Assembly (NCBI GenBank): GCA_011009095.1
Contig: VTPC01090430.1
Span: 33,101 to 97,100, forward strand
DNA from: Ignelater luminosus
Taxonomy: Eukaryota > Arthropoda > Insecta > Coleoptera > Elateridae
Length of the DNA: 64,000 nt
Direction: 5' to 3'
The notes under the pieces were generated by a model, which saw nothing but the letters and a program-made list of their open reading frames with translations, was not told where the DNA came from and ran no database searches. Positions 11,931 to 25,948 of this stretch are shown in pieces. Position 1 is the stretch's first letter. Every line of letters begins with the position of its first letter. Both the position numbers and the translations under genes were made by a program.

Positions 11931-13800
11931 CTATGAAATCTTAATTTTATTAATTAATTGCAGTCTCGAGAGAAGATTGTTTAAAACTTCAAAAGTGTTA
12001 CTTGTTGCACTTTCATTGACTTTTGCATAACTGGAAATTCAAAAAAAACATGGAGATGGTGTTTTCTAAGCCATTCACTCTCACAAGTCTTCAAATCGTC
12101 TTTTTCCCATACTCTCTGACGATCTGCAAGGAACAAAGCGCAACAAGGTATTCCAGCTCCACCAAGCAATCTTACCTTAAGATTTAAAGTTGGAAGTTTT
12201 GTGGTTGGTGTTCCTTGCACGATTTAAGAGAAATCCTACCCGACTAACTAAGGAGAGAAGGAGATAGGCTGTTTCAATGATACTTCGTGAACGGGCACGA
12301 AAACAAAAATCTCCATCAGTGAAAAGCATTACAACCGTCAGAACGACAAAGTCTATGCTCACTTGTTCAGTAAGTGGTCAATTTCTTCCGTTTCTGTGGT
12401 TGATCTGTAGAAAAAATCGACAAGTGCATGCTTTTTGGGCAATTTCTGGGCACCAACACTAATTGCACAAAACAGTTTCACAATGCACCAACTGCTTTCC
12501 ACAGCTAGTGTGATGACTACCACCACCTTAATCAGCATCCTCGACCGCAGACAAACAACATTCTACAATGTAATTTGCCATCAAACAATTAAGATCCTGC
12601 GTTCTTCTTTGCATTAAGACCAAGAAGACGTCGGCATTCTATTTTACTGCACTGCAGCCAAAACAACCATTATGTGGTCAACATGCACGGAAATGGTGGT
12701 ACCCAAAATTCGTCGACCACAACGTTAAAAATGTTTGCGTCCTGAACCAATAACCAACCTCTTGCATGGTTGGGGGAATCATAACATTGATTTGTCATCA
12801 TCGTCGTCCGTGGGTACAAAGAGTTTATCATTTTTGTTTTGTCTTAGTATGATACGAAGCCTCCCACTAGAGTGTAACATTCTTCTAACCACTCGATAAA
12901 GCAAGTAGAAATAAGTTGGAATACAACAAGAACAGTTGTGAAACCTTTTAGCATTCCAGTTTCAATGGGTAGGATGAACTCTGTTCCCAAAGCTAAAACA
13001 ACTCAATAATGGCTTAGAAGAAACATGCCCAACTTCATTCTGTTAATTCGGATTCAAACCTGGACACTAGATTGTAAATTGGCTTTTATAGTAAAAACCA
13101 TGTTTGTATATTGTATAGCTTGACAGTCAAAACTAAATTGCTTTGCCCCAAAGTTAGTTTTTGTTGATACATTTTCCTTTATACGAGCCAACTCGTCTCG
13201 GAAGGTACGTCTGGCACCCCTGCTGTGGTGCTATAGACTGTAGTCTGTTTTAGATGCCATTGTGTGTCGAAAAAATTACAATCTGAACAGTCTAAAGAGA
13301 TTCCTTATGAAGGTAGCGATGTTTACAGTAATAACACTATAGAAACGTCTCAAGGTATTATTGCAAACTATCGTAGATGAATTATTCTTTTTGAAAAGTG
13401 GATGTTTTGTTTCATTTTCGTTCTGAAGAAATTGGCAGACATTATGATAAGGCTAGGCAGCAGGCTGGAGACCATGTAAAGATCTCGAGTGGAACAATGG
13501 CTGTGGATGAGAGCTCATTATTACTTTCAAGCATTAAAAGATTGCAAGCAGCTACTTCAATGCCTTGGTGGATTTTTTCCAAAGAAGGCCTGGAAGGTTT
13601 CTTAAAATGCTTGTGGTTTTGCTCTACTTGTGCGCTTTATTAGACCCGTTCTGCAAAAATTCAAAACACACTCGCACACTTCTCCCAGTAGAAACAGTCT
13701 CGTCAAACTTATTCTTCATTCAAATCCGTCCACTAGTTGAAACTAAAGAGATGTCAAGTGACTAGAATGATAATCTATGAAAAAACGAGTGAAAGTAAAT
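11931..13800. other. Higher-complexity stretch, origin unknown
   Basis: Base composition is visibly less AT-rich than in the flanks, especially 12020-12900 and 13150-13770, and several frames stay open for 60-80 codons on both strands. None matches a family I can name. A KWWYPKF string on the plus strand near 12690 recalls piggyBac transposases, but the surrounding motifs of that family are absent. It could be an old transposon or gene fragment. Confidence 0.35.
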
Positions 13801-16800
13801 GGGAAACTTTAGAAAAAAATTTTATTTTTCAAGCCCCAGAGCATCAATTTTCTTTCTGGTCTAGTTCTTCCTTGGGTTGGATTTGATGCTTTATCTCTGA
13901 AGTCAAGACTTTAGTAACTAAACTTGCAAGGAAGAATCGGGATAGTCTTCGGCAAGATGTATTAGAATGTCCTGGCAAAATTACAAAAAAGATGTTTTGC
14001 ATTTACAATCAACTTTTAGATTAATTTGTGAATTTTAAAAATATTTAATTTAAACATGACGTCTTAATTTTGATAATTGAAGATTCAACGTTAATACATT
14101 TTTTTGCTTCCTTTAATTACAGCTCCTTTTTTACTATCAAAGTCCACCACCTGACTAGTCTGGTGCAGCTTACTTTAATGTTTAAATTGCATAGTTATTA
14201 CTTAGTATAACGTATAACATTAGTTAGAAGAGAATCAGATTTAAAAATAAAAAGATTCTGCTCAGAAGATTGTGCAGAAATTACTTTTACTATAAGTGGA
14301 AATAATGTGAGGTTATATCATGATTGCATTAAAAACAGATATTTGCCAAATTAAGATTGATTAACCTATGTATGGTAGTTTTTATATAACCCTCGTATAT
14401 ATCAAAACTTTCAGCGGAATGTTAATATCAAAATATGTGCATTCCGCACTAAATTCCAACTTTAATAATGTCAACAGTAAAGCCAAAAGAGAGCAGCAAT
14501 AAGACCTTTAGTCTCTTATTTTCTTTTGGTACTTTTATGAAATAAAGAAAAGAATTCTAATATTTATTTCATTTTTACGATTTTTGCCATATTTTGCTTA
14601 ACAGCCTGTCATATTTTTCTCTTCTATATAATTAATATTTCTTAGATGTAAAAATAAATTAATAAACCAGCTTTTCGTGAAAATAGCCAAACAGATATAA
14701 AATCCAACAAGAGAATAACAAAGTTCTAAAAAGGTATTTTTGGTATGTTACGGCAGGCGTAGTACCTTCAAAATTGTCTTTTATGTATTCCGGGATTTTA
14801 GGCGGTCATAAAACAAAACAAACCTTGTGGTGGTTGAATCTTTTGTAGGTAGTTGCCTTTATGTGTTACGGATATGCGGCAGAAGTATGTGACGCAAATG
14901 GGAAAAAGCTAAACTGAAGGGAAGATAAAATCTTTTGCAAAAAGGTTTTAATATTAACTTTTATATTTTATTAGAAAATATCAAATATTATAATAGAAGA
15001 CTTTAAAATTATCTTAGGATTTAAGAAAGTAAGAATCTGTTTTAAAAACTTTTCTAGAAATCTCACAAATAATCTACTTATAGAGAACGTCTTTTGTAGC
15101 GAGTGGGACGTATGTATATTCTCAAACACGAAACTCGAAAAAGACAACTAAATTGGATTGAAACTTTTAAAAAAGTAAAAAAGGCTATTATTGAAGGGAC
15201 TGTATATGATAAAACTATAAAATAAGAAATTATATTAAAAACAAAAGAAGAAGCCACAGTAAACACTTTTTACTAAAATTGGTTCAATGACATTTCGTGT
15301 AATTCTAAAAACCTTTATAAACCATTTTGTCTTTGAGAAAAAGATGAGTACATTTGAATGGTTACATTCGAGTGCCTGAGCAGATATTGTACAATAATTT
15401 TGCTGACAAATCTAAATCCAAAAACTGCGACCTCGCATTTCTTCATGTTTATGTACTACTTCAATTGCTAGAAATAATTAATAGTAAAAAAGTATTAATC
15501 ACTTGGTATTCTCATTTCAAAATGTATTGATCTAAGTAACGGTAAAGCTTGACCTTGAGCACTCAATATCACAACAAACTCATTTGAGGAGTCAACATGA
15601 TATAACGCTAAACGAATTTTAATGAATTTAGTCAAGTACCTTTATTGATCAGCAGGAAAATCTGTGAGTATTTACATAATTCCGCCAACTTACAACTTCA
15701 CTGTTATTTAGAGCTAGAAGATATTTGAAATAAACATATAATTAGAACAAAACAACTGAGTGTTTAAAACCCACTTTAATTTAGCAACTAATTGCCTTAA
15801 TTCTGCTACCAGTTAACTCTTTAAATTAAGCCCTCGCATTTTAAACAAAACTAAAAACCTTAAGCTTCCAAACTAAAACTTTCAGAATCCAAAACTACAA
15901 ATAATACTCTTGAATTGGTAAAATGAAGTACAAAGTCAAAAGAAAAAATCAACAAAATTAGAACAACTCTAAATTCGGTGAAGTCTTCAATAGTTGGACA
16001 TTTATTATCTAGTGTAACACAGAAAGATAAAAAACCATAAACGTCCATTAAGCTTTGTAACTTTAAAGTTTGGCAATTATAATCTCAGTACTACATTGTA
16101 AAGCGTCAAAATCAGTTCTAGAAGAAATCAAACGAAAAGCCTTATTGAACATTAATAAATTAACTAGGTGTTACGCTTCAAATGATATCAACAACATAAA
16201 TAAGAACCTAAGAATCAGAACTGCATTCCACTGGTGTCATAAGAATGAATGAAAGTAATCAATAAAAATAGCAACAGCCTTAAGTTTTGAAATTTGAAGT
16301 TTAGAGTGTATTCGATAGATTTCGATATAATGTTCCGAACTGTAGTGCCACCAAGCGGCGAATTTGAAAACTGCCTGTTCAGCAACTCCACTGGGAAATA
16401 ACCCAAAAACTAGACATAATAATTGAGTATTTTCTAAATTCCAAACTTTGATTTGCAATGCCTCGTGTTCACTAGAGGAAAATACACAGTAGATGACTTT
16501 TCTCAATAATTGACATCAAAGAAGATTTCCCTTAGCAAAGCAGCTGCAAAGTAACTTTCTGGAGTCTAAGTACCATATTATACTCTTAATCTTAAATCAC
16601 CTAAGAGTTCAATAACGATAACTTTTATTTTAGATGTGAAATACTTAGAAATATCATTTTGAGTTAGTTGGAGAGGCTTCGACTATAACTATATGACCCA
16701 TTAAGTTTATTTCTCTTCTATCAAACGCAACGTATCTACTTTAACTTCTAGATGTTGTTGTATAAGATGGTAACATATCAAAAGAAACGATAGTGAAAGC

Positions 16801-19800
16801 ATTTCTAGAACAGCTGCAACAGCAGAGACATGCTATGGAAACTCAACCTTCCTCCTGGGTAGAATGTAACAGCTAAGACCTTAATCAAAAGTCGATTTGC
16901 AGAAACCAGAAAAAGGTGCTTTTGTTTTTTGCTTCATCGAATGGCTATGGTGATAGTTTGTTTCCTGATGGATCTAAGAAGTCGAAGTTTTGGAGTTCAA
17001 GCAGTGAAGACGAATTACATAATGCCTGAGATGGTTTTGGGATTTCACGAAGACTTTGCTGGGATTTATTTTCTTTATGAAGGAAACTCCAAAAAGCAAC
17101 GACTAAAAAATGTATTTGATTTTGAACCCCAACACATTGACAGCTAAATTCTTTGTCAGATTAACCAAAGTATAAAACGCCTTCATGTTCCCCGAAGTTG
17201 ATGACTTTCAAACCATCAAATGTGATATGGTTCAAGGCTAATTTCCTATAAGAAAGAAGTGTATTACAGTATTACACAGTCATTCAGACTCATGGATGAA
17301 ACTGAGCTTGGCTTGATATGTGGCTTTACCTGTTTTTCACAAAGAAAAAGTGTTACTCATTCATCCTACGCTATAAGTATCAAATGCTATATGAGTAAAA
17401 TGTCGAAAGAAACAATCAAGTATCTCATCTGTCAATGCAAAGATGTTGTCCCAAGCAGACTGTAAAGGCAAAACTACATATATCACTCGGCAAACGATTA
17501 AAGCAGCCTTATAAAGCCAAAAATATTAAGAATTAACAGATTGCGAAATTATAGTTTAGTATTAAGGTTTGTGTCAAATTTCTGTGAATTGGCAACATTT
17601 TTCAGTCAACTTTTTTGATTTTGCTTTTCGATTTACTTACTATTTCACTGATTAACTCTCAACTATATTTTAGTCGATTATTTCAGGTTTCTAATTTTCT
17701 TTCTATTATTAGTAGATCAGACCTTATTCACATCTAGTACTCATTTTAGTAGTATCTTTAGATATGCATTTTGCATTATTTCCAGGTTTTTAGTAAATAA
17801 ACTGCTGTTTCGTCTATTAATTAATTCCACCTTTATTGATTTTATTTCCTAAACTTCTTGTATTAATATTATATAGTGACCTAGTTTTTCTATCAAATGT
17901 GTATCTATCAGTTCTTTTAAATACATGTCTAGATATACTCTTTTGTTTTGACGATAATTAATAAAATACCTGCTGAATCTGACTCTTATGTTCAATGTCT
18001 CTGGGTATCTATAAGTGCCTTTGTGTAAACTTTAAAAAAACCACCCCCCTTTAAAGTCAACTCTTTTTTTTCTTTTTTATTTCTTGAGAGTCTTCCTTGA
18101 ACCAATCGAAATTCCGCCCCTTTGATTAGACAATTACAGTCTTTGTGCGCTTTTTACCGCACCGTCGCATTAAATTCGCGTGTAAGTCTTGAAACGATCT
18201 TGAAGACAGTTATTTATACTTGCGGAAATATAACCTCACAGTAAAAATCTGCTTGTCTGAAACGACATTTACTGTCTCCTTAAACCGCGACTCTTTTTAA
18301 TTTTCTAATTCCACTGGGAAATTCTTGTTTACAGATATAAAAACTCCTTTAGCACTACCGATGGTTATGGTGTTTTTATTTATTTTTTTTCCTGGCGTTT
18401 AGAGTTGCTTCTGGCGCATGGTTTGTTAACTGGCTTGCTGTTTAGCTACTTCTGTAAATCCAATAATGTTTTCTAACCTCACTTTTACTGCAGTAGTGTT
18501 GGTTTATGATTAACTATTGGTAGCTTCTTGAACGATTAGCTTCATAGTAGTTTTGCCATTCTCTAATTGTGCTCATAAATTATGATTCCTTATAATTATC
18601 TATGAATTTATTTCTATTTCTGTTTGAAATCATCTAATTTAAATTTTACATTTTGCGGAAACTTGTTTTAGAATTGATGTTTAATGTTTAAAGTAGTTCA
18701 TTCAAGAAAAAAATGATCTTCGACATAATAAAGCATTAAAGACACACAATAATTAATTGTCATGCATTAACCGTATACGCAGCTCAATAACCTTCATAAT
18801 ACATATCGTGAATAATAAATTTCCAATGTAATTTTTATTTCACCTATAGTAAACTCACATTAATAAGAAAGAAAATAATAGCGACACTTGCATGCATTTC
18901 ATTTAAAATCGAGTACAACGCAAATAGTTATTGAACACGTCTGTCTGGGAGACACGACTTTGGATTGCTGCTGCTCTAGACAATTATTATAAGCAACAGG
19001 TGACCTACATAATCAAAACAAAATAATGTAATTTTTCGACCTACATTTCCAGTTTTTAACGTAAAATACCTTTAATACTACTTATTACTCCATCAGATAG
19101 TTATTTATTTTATAACGCCATTTGTAGCTTCTTTTTTATTTTTCTTTTATACCTTAATGGTGTATATTGTAGTGCTCTTTTTCAAAAGGTCATAGGTGAG
19201 ATTCTAAAGCGTTATGTGTCTTTTCAGACTTTAGTTTATCATAGTTTTATAATCCCTTGAGATATAATAACGAATAAAATATAAAACGCTATTGGCGTTG
19301 CGTCTGCATTTGTTTGGATTACTGTTCAAATAGAATTCGTTATAAACTAGCTAAACTATGATATGAACACATTTCACATTCCTTCTGGTAACTGTATGAC
19401 AGATAATGAGATAGTACAAGGATTTGGTTGTGGTTTGCTGTTGATGTAGCGTACATTATTTAAAAGGTATTTCGAAGTCTCTTTGGAAGTCTGAGCATAA
19501 TCTAGGAGGCGAATATTAACTTATGGAAGTTAGTTCCTAAAAGACATAGAACCGTCCAAATCTGAAAATAATGATATAAAATTGATACATCAAATATTTT
19601 CTTTGCTATTTGCAAAATAGTAATTTTTTATTATTAACATCAAAATGACCAACCTTCAACAACTAAAAACTTTATTAGCTATGTTGCTTTTCGATGAACT
19701 GTATCACTCTTATAAGATTAGATAGATCTAATACTTTGTTTAAACTGAAGATATCTTTAAAGAATCTATATACTTATATACATTTATTTTAATCAACTGA

Positions 19801-20139
19801 ATTCAAATGAACAATTTCATGGATAAACACACAGTTCTATAACTAAACTGTCTTGTTTGGGGATTATGACATGCAGATTTTAGTGCTTTACTGATTCTTG
19901 TACCTTTTTCTCTGCAGCATATATTAAAACTGCTTTAAATTAATATAAAAATTTTAAGAAATAAAGCAAAGGTATCTTGATTTATTCTCCCTTATGAAAA
20001 TCTATGCTCAATACCTTTCAACTTAAATATAATAAATAATGAGAGACAAATATACAGGTGCGTCGTTAGTGGTGTACTAAGGTATGGAATTAATCTCTTT
20101 TATAACTATAACTAAAACTTTCGCATTATATTGAGATCA
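13801..20139. other. Long AT-rich stretch without identified gene
   Basis: I see no catalytic motif, splice-bounded conserved exon or terminal repeat. Short open frames near 16070-16500 and 16929-17465 are isolated, start in random sequence and resemble nothing known. A CCCTCGTA string at 14390-14397 equals a mariner tip seen elsewhere in the window but has no partner nearby. Confidence 0.5.
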
Positions 20140-20595
20140 GGTCCGACTGTAGGTTAGCTTAAAAGAATAGATAAAAGCTTGACAGGTCCGGTAGAACTGC
20201 ACAATCGATTCCCGGTCACTATAGCTAGTCTAGCAGAAGGTGAAGCCAAAACTTGGGCTACTGCAGTTAGTATGGTAGAGAACAATATCGTGAGTGGTCT
20301 GTTGTAGAATAAAGTCTAATTTTGGAACATTGCATGTGGCTTGGTAAGGCAAATAAATCTAGGTCACTGCAGGTAAATTGGTGAAAAGCAAAGATCAAAT
20401 TTGGACTACCGCAAATGGTCTGGTAAAAAGCAAAGCCCGATGTTAGACTGGTGACATGGTGGGAAAAAACCAATTTTGGACCGCCGCAGGTGACCTAGAA
20501 AAAGGCAAAGCTCGACTTTAAGTCTCCGCAGGTAAAGGGAAAAGCCTGATATTGGGCTACCGTTGATGGTTTGGTGCAGGACAAAAATCATAGAA
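20140..20595 (+). repeat. Degenerate minisatellite, unit ~42 bp
   Basis: About ten diverged units of ~42 bp follow one another, each built around GG(A/T)CTACCGCAGGT..TGGT followed by AAAAAGCAAAG and a TTTTGG tail. The clearest copies begin near 20370, 20411, 20483 and 20558. The array is less AT-rich than its surroundings. Two minus-strand open frames inside it are translations of the repeat and not genes. Confidence 0.8.
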
Positions 20596-21483
20596 TCAAA
20601 TTAAATATAATTCACAAACATTTCTCTTAAACAAACACAGTTAGAACTCGGGAAAAGTCCATCGTAAATGATCTGTTGAGTCTACTCTGTAATAAAAAAC
20701 CAGAAAATGAAACCATAGGCTTTGAAAATGGATTATAACAAATAAGAGGCCTATTTCATCAACAAATTTTTATTTTGCTTTAATTGATAAGTGAAAAGGG
20801 CTCGATTAAACCACAACTCTTTGGATCTCTCTTTGCAGTTATGGTATCCGTCACTCTTGTAAACCTTACGCAGTAAGCTTCAAAACGATTATTAGCTGTT
20901 TGGAACTTTGGCATCGTGGATTCGGTTGAAGATCACATTCATGATAATGATGTGAACACTACCAGTTTTAATTTAGAGCAAAAAGGTGCATTTTAGGCCA
21001 ATATTCCAGTGAGACCCCAGAAAGCATCTAAATCTTTCCGCACCTTTTAATATCATCAGCAAACTCGTTTCGTCATCGATGTCTTTTGCAGTGATTTTAG
21101 TGCTTTTCTCTTTACGGTTATATAAGTCCCAATCGAATAGGACCTACAGAGGATTCTTCAGAGGTGTGTAACTGAACCGTACATCGATCGGTACTACACG
21201 TATTCAATTGCTCAGACTAAACGGTTGAGATTAGAAATGTGTATCAAATGGCAATAAACCCTGTACCTTGTCACCTATCGATGGATATCTAGAAAATCTA
21301 TAGTAAATAGTAGTGTTCACTTTTAACTAGTTTTTGCGTTGCGCATTTTCTTAGTGTGCCCTGTCTAATTTTCCACAAGCGTGCGCTCAGACAACGACAA
21401 AAACACAGGCATTCCTTGATATGCTGAAAATTGATGACACAATACATATCATATTGCACATTAAGAGAATTTTTTACATAGAG
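20596..21483. other. Unassigned stretch
   Basis: No reading frame or repeat here could be tied to a family. The right-hand part may include 5' sequence of the LINE that becomes recognisable at 21484. Confidence 0.4.
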
Positions 21484-22515
21484 GTAGTGCTATCATAATC
21501 AAGAGCAACATAAAACACCATCTAGAAAATGGAATTCAAACAGAGGAATTTCAAGTTACAGTGCTATCTGCAAGTATAAATAATCAAAAAAATCAATATA
21601 GCAGCCATATACATTGTACCAAAACAAAATTTAAAGAAAGAGCTAATCAGGTATACTTTAAAAACTTGGAGAGTAATTCATTTTGGGAGATGGTTTTAAC
21701 GCCAAAGACCAAAGATGGTTTCGTATACTACAGAAAGAAGCGACTTTATGAAGCAATCGAAAAACTAAACTGTGAATATATTGGTGCTGGTAAGCCTACC
21801 TACTGGCCCACGATCGCGTAAAAACCAGAACTCGCAGATTTCTTTATACTGAGAAAAGTTTCTATGAACTACCTTTAGGTGGAAGAGAAGATAAAGACGA
21901 GCTAAACAATTTATCACAGAAACTAAAACGAGAGATTATTAACATAAAAAATGAAACGATAAAGAATTTTCAATTGAATCAGAACCAGCTAGAGTACCGA
22001 TAAGGTTCCGGTCGATACGATTTGATGACTGGAAGGATTATTAAAGAACTACCTGTTGTTACTGATTAATGCATCGTTTAGGCTCAGATATGTATGGAAA
22101 ATTGCTGAAATCACTATGATCCAGAAGCCAAGTAAAGATATAAATAAACTAACTTCATATAGACCGATCTCTCTGTTGCCTATCATTTCCAAACTTTTTG
22201 AAACGATACTTCTCAAAAGACTGTAATAGAAAAGGAAAAGATAATTCCTAACAATTTGAGTTTGAGCAACAGAATTCCACCAACGAACAGATGCACAGGA
22301 TTGTAAATGTTATAGAAAAAGTTTATGATTATGAAGATAAGAAAGTTTGTATTGTACTGTTTCTTGATGTAACCAAAGCCTTTGATAGGAAGATGAATAT
22401 TCTGAAGGCAAAACTGGGATCAGTGCTCTACCTATTGTACACTCGTGATATTCCGAAATTGAACAGGTGAGGATATTGCCACTAAACAACTGAAGAAAAT
22501 CATAGATTCCATCTA

Positions 22516-23786
22516 CCAGGTGTATACCTATGAAATGAGACTTTTTTTTTCAATTTTAAACGTTTATTAACAAAAAATGGTTACAAATTTAATCTTCAAA
22601 ATAATAGCCATCGCTAGCGACACATTTTAGCCATCTCTCAGGCAATTTGTGAATGCCGCGCCAAAACAATTGGCCGTCTTTGGCCGCAAACCAATCATCG
22701 AGCCATTTTTTGGCTTCTTCGTGAGAATTGAAGCGCTGCTCGGAAAGTGCGTGGCCCATCGATGCAAACAAATGATAATCGGAAGGCGCCAAGTCTGGGG
22801 AGTAAGCCGCATGCACCAGCGGTTCCCAATCGTACGTCTCCACCAATTCCCGGGTCGCTCTTGTTCGATGTGGTGGTGCATTGTCATCAAGAAAAATTAC
22901 TTTGTGACGCCGATCGGCATATTCTGGGCGTTTTCGGTGTATAGCGCTGTTCAAATCGGCCAATTGTCGTTGGTAGCGTGCACCGTCAACTGTTTCACCT
23001 GGTTTTAATAGCTCGTACCAAATCATACCATGCTGATCCCAGAAAACACACAGCATTGCCTTGCGGCCGAAGCGATTTGGTTTGGCCGTTGATTTTGGCT
23101 TGTGGCCGGGCGGACCATACGATCGTTAACGCTTGGGATTGGAGAAATACACCCGTAACGATTCGATGCAAAAAAGACTTCCTTTTGAACCGGGAGAGCA
23201 GCATTTCACAAGTGGTTTTTCGGTTCTCTTGCTGCCTTTCAGTCAGTTCATGCGGCACCCATCTTCCGACCTTTAAAATCATGCCCATGTCTTTCAAACG
23301 TTTGCAAATGGTTTTTTGGGTCACTCCCAACTGCTCTGCCATCATTTCTTGCGTTTGACCATCATCTTCATTCAACAATGCTTGCAATTCGGTGTCCTCA
23401 AACTTTTTCGGTGGCCGGCCACGTTCCTCGTTCTCCACGCTAAAATCACCACTTCGGAATTCTTCAAACCACCTGAAGCACTGTGCTCTGCTTAGAGCAT
23501 GTCCACCGTAAGCTTCTATAAGCATTTGATGAGCTTGAGAAGCGTTTTTCTTCAATTGATAACAGAAAATCAACGATGTCCGCAAATCGTAGTTTGAAGG
23601 CACGAAATTCGACATTTTTAAGAGCGAAAAAAATGCGTTGTTGTATGAAACATCACAAACAATGAATTGAATATTGTTGACAGATGACAGACGAAAAAAA
23701 TAAGACATTTGGGACAGTTTAAAAATACTCCTAGCGACATCTGTGGTCTAATAGCTGAAAGTCTCATTTCATAGGTATACACCTGG
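22516..23786 (-). mobile_element. mauritiana-type mariner inserted in the LINE, 1271 bp
   Basis: Inverted ends start CCAGGTGTATACCTATGAAA and match over ~29 bp, each flanked by TA (22514-22515 and 23787-23788). The CCAGGTGT tip is that of the mauritiana subfamily (Mos1 group), and the encoded protein also resembles Mos1. The element lies on the minus strand inside a jockey-like LINE. Joining the flanks at one TA restores the LINE reading IIDSIYKWARTWHIGLDE, so the insertion point is certain. Confidence 0.95.
22589..23615 (-). pseudogene. mauritiana-type mariner transposase, active site damaged
   Basis: The reading starts MSNFVPSNYDLRTSLIFCYQ at 23615 and ends YYFED at 22589, ~340 residues as in Mos1. 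It has the HTH DNA-binding half (RWFEEFRSGDFSVENEERG), the WVPHEL linker and a catalytic half with IFLDDNAPPHR and APSDYHLF. These two Asp are 34 residues apart, giving DD34D spacing. After HRIVTG the DEKW block that carries the first catalytic Asp is missing, apparently a deletion of roughly a dozen bases, and the frame shifts. A TAA follows at YFSNPKR in the second frame. The copy cannot encode an active enzyme. Confidence 0.93.
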
Positions 23787-23860
23787 TACAAATGGGCAAG
23801 GACATGGCATATAGGCCTCGATGAGATCAGATCATCATATGTCAACTTTATGACTTCAGA

Positions 23861-25948
23861 GAATAAGTGATTGTGCGCGTACAGTGACTCGTAACTAATG
23901 AACAAGCTAGAGACTACATAGAAACTGTTGAGTAACTGGTAGATTGAACATTGTCAGAAGTAGGATCGGTTTAGGGAGTTAGGTTAAGAAACAGTAAAGA
24001 TAAATAGCTGGTTGGTCACTTGTTGCCCAGTTTTTATGTAATAGCATGATAACATGCAATAAAAAAAATTGCTTCCTATAAAATGAAATTAGTAAACTGA
24101 TATGGTGAGAAGATTGAAATTAAAATAAGAATTTCAGATAATGCATTTTTCTGAATTAAGTGTCATTGAAAATTTTAATTAAGAAACGATAAAATTCTTT
24201 TTCCTTTTATTTCAATTACTTCAAACTAAATACAATTTGTAATTAATTAAAGAGAAGAGCGTTTAATTTAAAAGAGTACTTTGCGTCCTATTCTTTTGTC
24301 CATGGCTAATTTAAAAATGAATTTAGAAATATCAGGGCAATTTAAACTTAAATATCTTAAAATCTCAAATCTTGTTTTTTATTTAGTACATATGTTGGTG
24401 ATTAAGATAAATTAATCGATTAAAAACGGCAAAATTTGAGTATTTAAATGCAGGCTCAACTGACTCGATTCTATTACAAAGGTGTAGCTATATTTAGGAT
24501 GAAATTATATGTAGTATGTCTACCGAAAATAAATTTAACTCGAAACGTACTTCAGAAGTGCAAATGACGGTTGTCTGGATTAAGGTAAACCAATTGAATT
24601 TACTTATGAGAATAGCTTATTTCGATGTTACAAATATTTAGTTAAATATTAATTTAAAGAGAAATGATGTTGATTAACAGGTCCTAAGAGACTTTTAATT
24701 ACTTTGTTCTGCGTTTTAAAATTAATTAAATCAATAAATATTCTTAATTATTTTGTAGAGGGGCTAAACTAAAAAATTTCTAGATTATCCATCGAATCCG
24801 TAAAAAATATTTCCTACAGACTATTATTTTATTATAATAAGATCAGTACAGCATCAATTTTCTATTCTTAAATTAAAGTAAATTTTGAAATTCGAATTAT
24901 TCTTATGATAATTGAATATTATTACATAAACGCTATAATATATTTATTCAATAGATAAAATCTATTATATCAATAGCGAGTAATAACAATTATAGATTAT
25001 CTTATACTATATTATTTACATGATTATAGTAGTAGGTGTTAATATGAATAAAATATAAAACTAAAATTACACCCAGAAAGTTAATAATAAACTAAAGCTA
25101 AAATCCTTAATAATTAAATCTGTAAAAGAGAAATTAAACGAAAAACTAAGTTAATAGACAAACTATCGATCTACCTGTCTTTTAAATAATAAACAAGACA
25201 TTCTTTAAACTATTTCATAATAATATAATAAAGCAACAAAATAAGCATTAAGATGAAGTAGCGATTATAAAGTGAAAACCACGTCACGAATATCCATAAA
25301 TTTATATTTTATTATCTGTTTCTGAAATAGAAGAAAATGACTTTCGGAAAATGTGCACATTTCATTATCAAAACTCGACTTTCTAAATTTCGTTTGCAAA
25401 TTAGTGAAACATGAAAACTTTAATAATCTGTAATCATGAAAAACGCCTATAAAGGAAACCTGTAGTGTAGAATAATAAAGTGGATTATAATATGCAACCT
25501 TGACTTTTCACAACTTTAAATATTACTATTTAAAATGTCCAGAAAAGTTTTTACCTACAGTTTTTCTCTTAAAAGTTTATCTATTATTAATACTTGTATA
25601 TTCCGGATTTCCCTGGTGTATTGAACGACCGACGTACCTATAAAGTAATATCTGAAGCTATTGGACAAACAAGAGATTTTAACATTGAAATGCAATTTTA
25701 GATATACAAAAAAATTTTATTTTACTCCGAAATGATGTATCGCATGACAAAATATGTTGAACGTAGATTTAAAAAACTACAAAATGTCATTTTGATTAAC
25801 TTTTTACTAAAACATAAAGATCAAAATCATCAGTCTAAAGTTACAAGGACACGTACTAACAATAAAGGAAATAAAGTAATATTAGAACTTTGGTTTTTAA
25901 ATTTCGAATGTCAAGCTTTTTATATTAAAAAGAAAAATAGAATCAAAG
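23861..25948. other. Very AT-rich stretch, nothing recognised
   Basis: Long runs of A and T, especially 24200-25400, with stops in every frame. No repeat or element end was found. Confidence 0.6.

Larger units (their letters stand above)
21484..23860 (+). mobile_element. Jockey-like LINE relic, split by a mariner
   Basis: The left part (21484-22515) reads through an endonuclease-like block (AIIIKSNIKHHLENG), a GDGFNAK block in another frame, LYEAIEKLNCEYIGAGKPTY, and reverse transcriptase blocks LTSYRPISLLPIISKLFE (near 22155) and FLDVTKAFDR (near 22362). These are typical of the jockey group of non-LTR elements. The right part (23787-23860) continues with KWARTWHIGLDE and SSYVNF, the block that follows the reverse transcriptase core. 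A mariner separates the two parts. Many frameshifts and stops are present, no FADD/YADD box survives, and neither LINE end is clear. Confidence 0.8.

Noticed and set aside
12260-12760. Possible piggyBac fragment (KWWYPKF string)
   Set aside because: Only one short string fits; no catalytic block or TTAA-flanked ends were found.
13045-13065. B-box-like AGGTTTGAATCCG on the minus strand
   Set aside because: No A box at the required distance.
22649-23358. Plus-strand open frames inside the mauritiana-type mariner
   Set aside because: They are antisense shadows of the transposase on the minus strand.
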